The notes under the pieces were generated by a model. The model was not told where the DNA came from. It did no database searches and was given only the letters and a program-made list of their open reading frames with translations. Positions 8,572-16,431 of a DNA stretch of 25,000 nucleotides are shown piece by piece (the first letter of the stretch is position 1; each line of letters opens with the position of its first letter). Position numbers and translations under genes: made by a program. The DNA comes from Mesostigma viride (lineage: Eukaryota > Streptophyta > Mesostigmatophyceae > Mesostigmatales > Mesostigmataceae). The stretch covers positions 1-25,000 of the forward strand of contig RPFO01000854.1 in NCBI GenBank assembly GCA_009746045.1. Direction: 5' to 3'.

Positions 8572-9240
8572 TCACATATCCTCATAGGCAGCAGCCAGCA
8601 GGCTCTTCTCGGGGCTGTACACAAAGTACGGGGCCTCCGAAAGGTGTTTTGCGCGGCCCAAATCGATCAGCACTTCGATCAAAGGGTCCGCAGCGCACAA
8701 GGGGCACCACATGCCGCGCTTGCCGCTCGTTTCTATGGTCTGCACAGCGCAATCCACACACACACCGTGGATATGGATATGCTCCTGAGGGTCCTCCCCT
8801 CCGCTGGCATCCTGCTGCGGATCCAGCAGGAAATCGGTGTGCTTCTTGCACACGCCGCAAGTAACAGGCCCCCGCACACTGGCAGCCCTGTTCTGTGCAG
8901 GCGGTTCTGCGCGCGCGCTCTTCCCAAAAACGCCCGAATCGCAGAGGAAGGCGCCCACCGATGCGGCATTCTCGCAGAAAATCTCGCCGCCCGGCAGCAC
9001 TTGGATATCGTGCATGTGCGCGTCCCGCTTGTACTGCTCATCGAATTCGTGCGTGTTTGCGTGCCCCTGCTTGGTTTTCACAGCCCCCAGGAACTTTGCC
9101 ACCTTGTCCTCGGTGTCCCGCTGTTTCAGGTACACCTTCATGGCGGGGGACTGCTCGCCATTGCCGTTTGCAGGCGGCTGGCGCTTGGCAGGAGGGACAT
9201 CCGTTGCCGCCATAGCCGGCTTATCGCGGGAGGGCTCCAT
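8572..9240 (-). CDS. RING-type zinc-finger protein
   Basis: An intact ORF of 222 residues begins at the ATG at 9240. The N-terminal 40 residues are Pro/Ala/Asn-rich and probably disordered. A helical charged region (about 35-75) and a small domain (about 75-120) follow. The RING is at about 127-184: CGVC, then after 25 residues HIHGVCVDC, then CPLC. This gives C-x2-C, H-x-H-x2-C-x2-C and C-x2-C, with His in place of the third Cys. RING domains usually recruit E2 enzymes, so a ubiquitin ligase role is likely though not shown. It is transcribed divergently from the MYND gene at 9687; both face a shared 446-bp promoter. A TATA-like GATAAAAGG is about 65 bp upstream. Confidence 0.8.
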   Translation of the reverse strand: MEPSRDKPAMAATDVPPAKRQPPANGNGEQSPAMKVYLKQRDTEDKVAKFLGAVKTKQGHANTHEFDEQYKRDAHMHDIQVLPGGEIFCENAASVGAFLCDSGVFGKSARAEPPAQNRAASVRGPVTCGVCKKHTDFLLDPQQDASGGEDPQEHIHIHGVCVDCAVQTIETSGKRGMWCPLCAADPLIEVLIDLGRAKHLSEAPYFVYSPEKSLLAAAYEDM

Positions 9241-9686
9241 TGCAGTGAGAGGAGTTGGTTTTGAGTGGTGCTGGGCGGATTGGGACCCCCAAACGCCCGC
9301 CTCCGCCTTTTATCCCTTCCCAACCCCGCGCGAAGCGCGCGACACCCACGACAGTCCAATGGGAGTCCGCCGCGTGTCATGCGGGCGCGACGCGGCGGCA
9401 TATTCCCACGAATATTCCGCGCGAACCAATGGGACGATGCCACGTGGCGGCGCCGCGGCGCTTCCACGGGATATCCGTGGGAATATTCCCGGCGCGGCGC
9501 GCTTCTGGAAGGCGCGGCGCTCCGCGGATATTCCATGGGAATATTCCACCCCCCCAATCCGGGCCTGCCGCGTGGCACGGGACTATTGGGCGGGGCGGGC
9601 GGGGTGCGGGCACATAAGCGGAGGAGGGCGAGTTTGGCAGCCAAACCACGCCAATCCGCACGAGCACGCACAGACTGTCAGCCGCT
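9241..9686. promoter_or_regulatory. Bidirectional promoter with GGAATATTCC palindromes, CCAAT and TATA-like boxes
   Basis: The perfect 12-bp palindrome GGGAATATTCCC is at 9479-9490. Close variants lie at 9401-9418 and 9526-9547, the latter as paired half-copies around CCATGG. CCAAT boxes occur near 9357 and 9426 and an ATTGG near 9585. TATA-like boxes face both ways: GATAAAAGG on the minus strand near 9306-9314 and CACATAAGCGG on the plus strand near 9610. A CACGTG is at about 9432. Confidence 0.65.
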
Positions 9687-10481
9687 ATGGATTCCACTCC
9701 TCTGATTGCCAATGAGCTCCCTCAGGATCACTCCGACCTGTTCGCGGAGTTGTGCGGGGGCTGGTACCGCTTGGTGGTGCGCAAGGCCATGGAAAACTCC
9801 AGCAATTTGTACAGCTGCGTGAATGAGTGGGAAAAGAAGTTGAAAACCCCCTTTTGCGTGCTGGTTCGTTTCGACTCCTTTACGGCTCTGGATCGCCAGT
9901 TGGAGTTTGAATTCATTGACGTACGCACTGCGATCAGCAGGAAGTACTGCGTTCGCAGTCAGATCCTGTCCCACATTCGCCCTGAGAGCGAGTTCATGCT
10001 TCTGTGCGTCCTCCTTCGCGAGAAGAAGGAGGACGACGGGTTCATCGACCTGGTTACCAGGATTGGCCTGTCCTTCCGCGTGCCCAAGGACGCGGACAAG
10101 ATCGTTGCGAGGACGGCGTTTCCCTATACCCGCCCCTGCGAGAAGGTGGTGATCACAGTGCGCACGCCCATTTTGGACAGCCCCATTGGTCCTTTCCCCG
10201 AGTCGGTTCGCGGTTTCTGCGCTGCGCCGGGGTGTGAGAAGAAGGGCAAGAGAGAGGTGAAGCGCAGGTGCGCCAGCTGCCAGGATGCGCGGTACTGCTC
10301 CCGCGAGTGCCAGGTTGCGCACTGGAAGATCCACAAGGCGGACTGCACTCTGCTCACCCACGTGTGGACTTGCACCTCTGGTGTGAAGTTCCCCCTGCGC
10401 GGGGACACTCTGCGTGTGAAAGACGATTGCACTGGGTTTGAGGGCCGCCAGACGCCCTGCCTGCGCATGTACAACCGCTAA
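9687..10481 (+). CDS. MYND-type zinc-finger protein (second copy)
   Basis: An intact ORF of 264 residues starts at the ATG at 9687, about 75 bp after a TATA-like box. Residues 1-170 are mixed alpha/beta and unfamiliar (LFAELCGGWYRLVVRKAMEN, EFEFIDVRTAISRKYCV). A canonical MYND finger follows at about 178-221: CAAPGC, CASC, CSREC and HWKIHKADC, with all eight ligands in normal spacing. A short tail contains two more cysteines. MYND domains bind short proline-containing motifs. The position of the finger near the C-terminus is shared with the protein at 4123-5129, but the rest is not obviously alike. It is the divergent partner of the RING gene. Confidence 0.8.
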   Translation: MDSTPLIANELPQDHSDLFAELCGGWYRLVVRKAMENSSNLYSCVNEWEKKLKTPFCVLVRFDSFTALDRQLEFEFIDVRTAISRKYCVRSQILSHIRPESEFMLLCVLLREKKEDDGFIDLVTRIGLSFRVPKDADKIVARTAFPYTRPCEKVVITVRTPILDSPIGPFPESVRGFCAAPGCEKKGKREVKRRCASCQDARYCSRECQVAHWKIHKADCTLLTHVWTCTSGVKFPLRGDTLRVKDDCTGFEGRQTPCLRMYNR

Positions 10482-10513
10482 ACAGCCAGGCCTGCGTGCC
10501 TGCAAAGGGGTCT

Positions 10514-10530
10514 AGGAATGGCCTATTCCT
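10514..10530 (+). terminator. Stem-loop behind the second MYND gene
   Basis: AGGAAT-GGCCT-ATTCCT lies 33 bp past the stop: a six-base-pair stem with a five-base loop, followed by T-rich DNA. Confidence 0.5.
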
Positions 10531-10819
10531 TATTATTCTTATTGTAATGAAATGACATTTTCCTTATGTGCATGGGACTTGAACTATTCCAATGAGTCAT
10601 ATAGCAACTAGGCCCATAGAATAACACTGCCGCCTGTCACCCACGCCACTGCCTGCTGCCACCCGTCACCCACGGCACTGTATGCTGTCGTCTGCCTGTC
10701 TCGTGGTGACGGGCGCCAGCATACTATACTATATATTCCGCGAGTCCGCGCCGCCGGTCTATTTCCTAGTGCATTGGATGATGGAACAAGGTTGGTAGGA
10801 AATGGGCTTTGGTTATTCA
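10531..10819. repeat. Intergenic stretch with array units and right copy of the 25-bp direct repeat
   Basis: 10620-10720 holds several GTCACCCACG/CTGCCTG-type units related to the array at 7776-8480. The direct repeat at 10738-10762 matches 8481-8505. No gene is visible. Confidence 0.6.
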
Positions 10820-10840
10820 TGAATAGTCACTTTCTATTCA
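10820..10840 (-). terminator. Stem-loop behind the F-box-like gene
   Basis: TGAATAG-loop-CTATTCA, a seven-base-pair perfect stem with a seven-base loop, lies 25 bp past the stop at 10865. Confidence 0.55.
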
Positions 10841-10864
10841 CCAAGTCCTCTTTTCCCAGGAGGA

Positions 10865-11473
10865 TCATGCCCACATGACATACACGACAAACTGCTTCAG
10901 GCAGCTCCCCACGCACAAATTGGCCAGCTGGAAGCTGAGCCCGCCAAACTCCAGGAGGCCGGCGGCCACGTAGGCATCGCGGATGCAGTGGAGAAGCTGC
11001 AAGGCGCGCGCTTCCGGCGTGAACTGGTTGTCGGGGGAGGGCAGGGAGGCAATGAAGTCGTCCTTGGCGGCCCTTGCGCCCTCACAGGGCTGCAAGTCCA
11101 TGGACCGCAGGAGTTCCTCAACGAAATGTGTGTAGACCCACTCCATCTCGTGCTTCCTGGTGCACTCTCGCTCAAAGATGAGCGACTCGTTTAGTGGCAG
11201 CGTGGCCACGGAGAGCGACTTGATGATATCGTGCAACTCAGGGCCGTGGTGGTTCTCGAGGATGGGGTTCTGCCTAACCCCGTGATCGAGGCGTGCGACG
11301 CACTCATTCATCAGCATCTGCCTCAGATCATTCACAAGGTTCTCCTTTTCCCCTTTGACACCATCCCACACCTGCTGCATGGCCTTGTCGACACCACACC
11401 CATAGGGCCATGCCAAGCGCACGATATTGTGCGCAATTTCTGCTGGCAGGCTGTTGAAAGATGCAGCGGCCAT
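10865..11473 (-). CDS. F-box-like protein of unknown function
   Basis: An intact ORF of 202 residues starts at the ATG at 11473. The N-terminus FNSLPAEIAHNIVRLAW fits the first part of an F-box (L-P-x-E-I...I), the helix that binds Skp1. The remainder is helical (VWDGVKGEKENLVNDLRQML, FIASLPSPDNQFTPEARALQLL) and lacks visible leucine-rich repeats, WD, kelch or ankyrin units. If the F-box is real, it would act as a substrate adaptor in an SCF-type ubiquitin ligase. The upstream region carries the same GGAATATTCC palindromes as the RING/MYND promoter, so co-regulation is likely. The F-box assignment rests on about 17 residues. Confidence 0.6.
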   Translation of the reverse strand: MAAASFNSLPAEIAHNIVRLAWPYGCGVDKAMQQVWDGVKGEKENLVNDLRQMLMNECVARLDHGVRQNPILENHHGPELHDIIKSLSVATLPLNESLIFERECTRKHEMEWVYTHFVEELLRSMDLQPCEGARAAKDDFIASLPSPDNQFTPEARALQLLHCIRDAYVAAGLLEFGGLSFQLANLCVGSCLKQFVVYVMWA

Positions 11474-11660
11474 GGATTCTTGCTTTGGTGCTAGGGGTTG
11501 TGTGGGAGCAGGCGAGAAGTGCCCACCTTGGCGAGGGGCCGGACCTTAGTACCCCACCCGACGGCATCTCCGTGGAATATTCCATCCGACGGCATATTCC
11601 TGGGAATATTCCGTGCGGTGCGACGCTCCCACGGGACTGGCGCGACGCCATGCCACGTGT
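11474..11660 (-). promoter_or_regulatory. Upstream region with TGGAATATTCCA palindromes
   Basis: A perfect 12-bp palindrome TGGAATATTCCA is at 11573-11584. A second (TGGGAATATTCC with a flanking CATATTCC half) lies at about 11593-11612. A CACGTG is near 11653. No strong TATA box was found. Confidence 0.5.
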
Positions 11661-11782
11661 CGACTGTCTGTAGGGTTTTGTAGGGTCAGGTACCACGAAA
11701 CTGCGTATTTTCCGTGCCAAACTGGTACGGCTGGGTGGGCCGTATAGTACAAACGACGCATCGTGCGTTCATATTTGTTCAT

Positions 11783-11906
11783 GGGATACGGACGTAGTTC
11801 AATTCAATGTCGTGCTACGGTCCGTATCCCGGCCTAGTACCTCTACGTGCCGGTGCAGCACCGGGCCTTGAGCGAAAAATGGCTTCGGGACTTAGCCATT
11901 TTCGCT
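11783..11906. repeat. Three consecutive inverted repeats
   Basis: The first is GGGATACGGACGTAG (11783-11797) against CTACGGTCCGTATCCC (11815-11830), a 15-bp stem with one extra base. The second is CGGTGC-A-GCACCG (11851-11863). The third is AGCGAAAAATGGC (11871-11883) against GCCATTTTCGCT (11895-11906), with one unpaired base. All lie in a gene-free interval (11661-12156). They could be cruciform or RNA structures, or terminal repeats of small elements. Confidence 0.7.
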
Positions 11907-12156
11907 GAATTCGGGCCCAATTTTGCCCTGAACGCATACGACCGTTACGAATATAGTTCCCGCACTTGGCGTGCGTCGAACGTACCCCGCGCGCGTCAGA
12001 GGACTTTGCCCCATGACCTGGCGTGTACCACGCGTGCGTGTAAAGACTATGTCCCAAGTTTTCTGTGGCTGTAGTGAAGGGTTGACCAAAGTATGCACGA
12101 GGACAGTGAAAAAAGTGCAAACATTTAACGGCTCGACAGATGGGGACCTGTCGACC

Positions 12157-12530
12157 CGCACAGGCCCTGCATGGATAAAGGAATTACGTGTTTCCATGGC
12201 GGCGAGAATGACGATAATATCCAAAAAGTAATTGTCACGTGCAAATTCGCATAATTATCTACGAGATATGCTGATCATAACGCAATTGCTGGGTCGAAAA
12301 ACGATGCAGGAATGAGCACATACGACCTTACTATCGCAGCACCTGCGCAGGGCCTGCACGGATAACGAATTACGTGTTTCCACGACGACACCCATGTCGA
12401 CGAAATCGAAGAAGGTAATGCCACGTCCAATAATGCATTATTCTCTATGAGATATGCCAACCGTAACGCAATTTCAGGGTCGAAAAACAATGCATAAACA
12501 CGCATACACGGCTTGCCGAACGCAGCACCC
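12157..12530. repeat. 186-bp diverged tandem duplication
   Basis: GAATTACGTGTTTCCA recurs at 12181 and 12367. GAGATATG recurs at 12263 and 12449, followed by TAACGCAATT and GGGTCGAAAAAC in both. The offset is 186 bp each time. It sits directly upstream of the gene at 12560 and may hold its promoter. Confidence 0.75.
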
Positions 12531-12559
12531 ATCCACTGTTCGCAATCGATACGACGACA

Positions 12560-13268
12560 ATGGCTGCTTGCCGCTCAGGTTGCCGCTCAGGCAGGGCGAA
12601 CCCTCCCGCCCCTATTCCCCCTAATGTGCCGGTAATCCGCACGGTCGCGGCGGCACTGCGCCACATCGACAAGGCCAAAGAGAAACTCGAGCGCGTCATG
12701 TTCGGCATCGATGAGGAGGTCCGCCCTCACGGACCCATCACGCCGAACGAGATTAACCGCATCACCGACGCTCGTCGCATGATGCTGGGCGATCAGCCCG
12801 GCCCTGTCTACATGCAGGTTGCATGGAGGAGGGGGGGCGTGACATGGGAACCCATGTCGCGTTTCACCGCGGAGTGCAACGCGCCCATAATGCGCCTTTT
12901 GAACAACCGCGCGTGGCGCGGCACGCAACAGATGGCGAACGGCTGGGCGCCAGTCGACAGGGCGTTCCTGGACGACCAATGGCGATTTGAAATCGCACGC
13001 CAGATGCGGCGACGTGACCCCCCCAGCCCCAGCCACAGCCTGCCGGCATCAACGAACATGGTCGCCGGCCCCGCGATCCGGCTAACGCCGGCGACGAGGA
13101 CAATGCGAGGGGACCTCGTCCTCGCCCCCCGTGGAGCCAGCCGTGGAGCCACACGCTGCTGACGGTGACTCTGACTCCGAGGAGGAGGAGGAGGAGGAGG
13201 ATGTGGACACAGAGAGTGAGGAGGAGGAGGAGTCCTCCGAGGAGGAGGAGGGAGAGGTCATGCCATAG
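12560..13268 (+). CDS. Unknown protein with acidic C-terminal tail, frame changes at C runs
   Basis: The start is the ATG at 12560 (GACAATGGC). The first frame encodes about 155 coherent residues, including IRTVAAALRHIDKAKEKLER, PITPNEINRITDARRMMLG and FNAPIMRLLNN-like helices. Coding character then moves to a second frame after a seven-C run near 13020 (PQPQPQPAGINEHGRRPRD) and to a third after a six-C run near 13127. The third frame ends in a highly acidic tail of Glu/Asp/Ser, stopping at 13266-13268. The first frame alone would stop at 13162 with an Arg-rich end that looks spurious. A small globular domain followed by an acidic tail resembles histone-binding, DNA-mimic or chaperone proteins, but I recognise no family. 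Confidence 0.5.
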
Positions 13269-13311
13269 AGCAACCTCTAGCCCTGAATGGAATGGAATGT
13301 AATAATCTGTA

Positions 13312-13343
13312 ATTAAATATTTTAATGAAATCTTATTTTCATT
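13312..13343 (+). terminator. Two overlapping AT-rich stem-loops
   Basis: ATTAAA-TAT-TTTAAT (13312-13326) overlaps AATGAAA-TCTTAT-TTTCATT (13324-13343), about 45-75 bp past the stop. Both stems are perfect. Confidence 0.55.
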
Positions 13344-13621
13344 ATGACAATGTGTCTCTGCATGGTAATTTAATTATCCATGATACAATGAGTTTCCACG
13401 TGGCAGATTGACATGGCATGGCAAGTAGGTCCGTACGGCAAATGGGGTCACCTTAGGGTTTTGTAGTGACGGCGGAGCTCAGAACTTTCGCGTCTGAGCC
13501 CCAAATTCCGTCAGATCACCTGCAACCGATGCATCTTTTCTCGGCGCATCTGCTACTATAAACGGTTACAGCTGTAACGCAGTATTGTGACCAGCCTGCA
13601 GCTATTACGCGAACTGCTATT
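13344..13621. other. Gene-free stretch upstream of the LINE ORF1-like gene
   Basis: Apart from a CACGTG near 13397 and an AGGGTTTTGTAG also found near 11670, I see no gene or clear repeat. It probably holds the promoter or 5' leader of the next gene. Confidence 0.4.
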
Positions 13622-15119
13622 ATGACGAGCAAGTTTACGCACAACAACGCAACGCAGCCTGGCGAATGCGTTAGGCAATGAAAATACGTCTGCAGCTCCG
13701 GCTGCAGCTTCGCCATCAGGGCCGGAAGGCAGTGGTGACACTAGTCGCGCACTGGTGGTCGCCCAGAACCCTCCCGGGCTCTCCTCGCCCTCTGCATCGC
13801 CTGACCCAAAGCGCAGTCGCCCAGGCGAACCTGGCTGGTCTGAGCGTGATTTTGACGTCGATAGGCTCTTTACCACCTTCGACGCCAACAGGCCTGCCTT
13901 TTTCGACATGCCACCCATCAAGATACTGGAGCTCGTGTTTTACGGGTCACACGCCTCACTGCTGGCCCTGTGCCAGCAACTCAATTTCCACACCCAGCTT
14001 TTTCGCAACGGAGCTGACGGCCGGTATTCCCACCGCGTCTCAGACTCGTCGACCAACCTGGCCGGCTGGTCTCGCCCCCGCCTTCAGCTCGCAGCTCTCT
14101 TTACCCTCACTAAGCGCTCGGCCGAGGACCTTCTGCACCCCGCCCCCATTACCGAATCCACCTTCGTCCACCACCTCCAGGCCGCCCTCTCACAGCACGT
14201 GACGCAAATTGCTGCAGATGTGGCGGCAATTGGCGGCACGCTGGCTGCTGAGCTCCCCACCATCCCCACCGCCACCGCCGCCCTCCTCGCCTCCACACAC
14301 ACACACCCCTCCGCCCCCACCGACTCCATCACCGCCCAGCTCCGCGACATCGACCAGCGTCTTAAGGACAACGCCATCGCTATCGAGGTTCTGCAGAACA
14401 CCGCAGGCCTCACCGCCCAGGCGGTGAAGGACATTGCCGCCAAGCCAGCCCCGGCTGGCCTGGCCGGCGATGCTCCTCCCATCACCACCTGGGCGGACAT
14501 GCTTAAGCAACACACCACCTCCACCACCTCCGCCGTCGCAGCCCAGCTTCAACGGCAGACGCTTGACCTCCGCGAGGACGCCGAGCTCGCCAAGCGCAGC
14601 CTCAACGTCATTGTCAAGAACTTTGACATGGAGGAAGGTGAGAATTCCGAGAAGCTTACGCGTGCGTTTGAGAGAGAAATCCTTGGTCGCATGGGTCTTA
14701 ATGGTGAGATCGACCTGGTCGCCCACCGCCTTCCCCGCGCGCGGGGTAAGGCAGGGGCGCCCCCGCTCCTTCTCACCTTTAAGACCCCGGCGGACAAGAT
14801 TTCTTTTCTCCGACGCCGCAAGCGGCTCGAGAAGACTCTCTTCACCATTGACGACGACTTGACCCTGGCGCAGCAACAACGGCGACGGGAGCTATGGCCG
14901 ACCTACCTCCAGCTCCGGCAGACCAAGGCGGGGCAGCCGGTGTACTGGAAGGGGGCGGCCATCTACGTCGGCCACAAGCCATGGCAGGCGACCCCCGCGC
15001 GGCCCCCGCGACTCCAGACGCCCCAGCTTAGGGGAATACAGCAGTATAGTAGTGTAGAGGGCGTCCCCAACATCTACTGCTCCAACCTAGGGCCATTGCT
15101 GGTACTTTTGACGTCATGA
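13622..15119 (+). CDS. LINE-1 ORF1p-like RNA-binding protein
   Basis: The main frame is open from about 13627 to the TGA at 15119. It has no early ATG in frame; an ATG at 13622 opens a neighbouring frame that reads into it after a one-base shift near 13660. The window's conventional GTG at 13755 is not a likely eukaryotic start. A Pro/Ser/Ala-rich N-terminus with the basic DPKRSRP leads to a helical region (SITAQLRDIDQRLKDNAIAIEV). The C-terminal 160 residues match the L1 ORF1p plan: an RRM-like segment (SLNVIVKNFDMEEG, LVAHRLPRARG, PPLLLTFKTPADKISFLRRR) and a C-terminal domain (LFTIDDDLTLAQQQRRRELW, PVYWKGAAIYVG). L1 ORF1p binds RNA and helps retrotransposition. No ORF2 endonuclease or reverse transcriptase follows, so it is a solo, truncated or captured copy. 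Confidence 0.65.
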
Positions 15120-15157
15120 AAGCAGCGTTTTGGACTAGTGGAAGATGATGTTACAGC

Positions 15158-15175
15158 ATAAAAAGTCCATTTTAT
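15158..15175 (+). terminator. Stem-loop behind the ORF1-like gene
   Basis: ATAAAA-AGTCCA-TTTTAT, a perfect six-base-pair stem, lies 39 bp past the stop. Confidence 0.4.
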
Positions 15176-15615
15176 CATGAATGAACATGGCCAACAACCC
15201 CAAGTGCCCCTAAATTTCTCAATATTTGTAGAGAAATGCTACTTCTCATAATTAAAACCTGCACAAATGCACAATTTGGGGCATGCATGTGAAAGTTTGA
15301 AGTACAAATTCACAATGAGGTTTTACATTTTTCAATTATAATGGTATCTCATTCTTCAATCAATCAATTTGCAATCGTCCAAACAATTTATTCATTTCAT
15401 ACATGTCCGAATATGTTGAAAGAACACATGCAAGTGCTCAATCAGCGTGGACCCCCTTGGACGCGCCCCACCATATATACATTGGACACGTCACCCCAAC
15501 TACTAAACTGCCCAAAGTCACGGTAACTGATCCAACTACTATGTACATCTGCATTTCTCCACGTTGCGGTGGGCAATTACGTGCAAAACGCGATTTCGTG
15601 CAAAGTCCTCGCCCA
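15176..15615. other. AT-rich gene-free stretch
   Basis: There is no convincing ORF or repeat. This is the first long AT-rich interval, and it marks the change from the compact left side to the intron-bearing right side. Confidence 0.4.
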
Positions 15616-16338
15616 TCATCGCTTGCCAGGTCGATATGAAGGAATGTTGTCCCAGCTGGCGCCTTCCTTCAGGAGAGTAACATGTTCTCTAGCGAACTTC
15701 AGAGGGAAACGAAACTTTTGCTCGCACTCATTACTCCAACCGAGGTCGTGCCCTTCATCAAACCATCTGAACACCACCTTCTCCCTCTCTTTGCCCAGGA
15801 GGGTGCCAAAGAGCGGAAAATCTTCCTTCTTGGGGTACTTGTGCTCCCAGTTTATGCACACCTCGTCTACCCATTTCGAACTCCAACCTCCGCGACTCAG
15901 TTTCGCGCCATCCATAAAGCGCATCCGGACGTCCGGCCGAACGTCCCTGATTCGGTTTTCGGCCGTCGCATCTCTGCCCTGACCACCACCCTTCTGCGGC
16001 TGTGCAGGTTCGTCGGCACCCTCCGTCTCCTGCCCCGCCCCTCGCCTGCCCCCTCCCCGACGTTTTGCCTTCTGCCCCTGCGCAGCCGCCGCCTCTGCCA
16101 TCAACTCTTCGTACGTTTTTTCTGGCTGACCGCACGGTAAGGCTGGTGCGTGAGTTGGTGCGTTGGGTGGGAGCTCGTCCCCTCCCGCCCCCGGTTGTGC
16201 AACTGGTTCGCCGACCGCGGCCTGGCCAACAACACGGCCGGCCTCTCTGGACACAGTCCCAGACGCGGATCCACGGGGAAACCGAACTGGAGTTTCTTCT
16301 TCGCCTTTCCCTGCACGTAAGCACATGCCAATTAACAT
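15616..16338 (-). CDS. Unknown protein with conserved-looking C-terminal domain
   Basis: An intact ORF of 240 residues from an ATG at 16338. Alternatively it is an exon beginning at 16310, because CTTACGTGCAG just before it makes a good 3' splice site. Residues 1-130 are low-complexity Gly/Ala/Glu/Gln-rich with a basic KAKRRGGGRRGAG stretch. Residues 135-240 look like a compact domain rich in aromatic and charged residues: KWVDEVCINWEHKYPKKEDF, FGTLLGKEREKVVFRWFDEG, CEQKFRFPLKFAREHVTLL, ending in YRPGKR. The domain is unfamiliar. The gene lies 94 bp downstream of the large multi-exon gene and on the same strand. Confidence 0.55.
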   Translation of the reverse strand: MLIGMCLRAGKGEEETPVRFPRGSASGTVSREAGRVVGQAAVGEPVAQPGAGGDELPPNAPTHAPALPCGQPEKTYEELMAEAAAAQGQKAKRRGGGRRGAGQETEGADEPAQPQKGGGQGRDATAENRIRDVRPDVRMRFMDGAKLSRGGWSSKWVDEVCINWEHKYPKKEDFPLFGTLLGKEREKVVFRWFDEGHDLGWSNECEQKFRFPLKFAREHVTLLKEGASWDNIPSYRPGKR

Positions 16339-16431
16339 GAATACGGAAGGGTCGTGTGAGAAATCAATGAAGCCATGGACTGATGCAAAAAAACTTATGT
16401 AGAAATATATTAAGGTACTTATAAAACTCGT

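Noticed and set aside
9399-9547. Insertion-sequence terminal repeats formed by GGAATATTCC copies
   Set aside because: The copies lie within a promoter, are short and symmetric, and no transposase or target duplication is associated.
13450-13470. Telomere-like TTAGGGTTTTG
   Set aside because: It is a single unit with no tandem array; a similar string near 11670 is also isolated.
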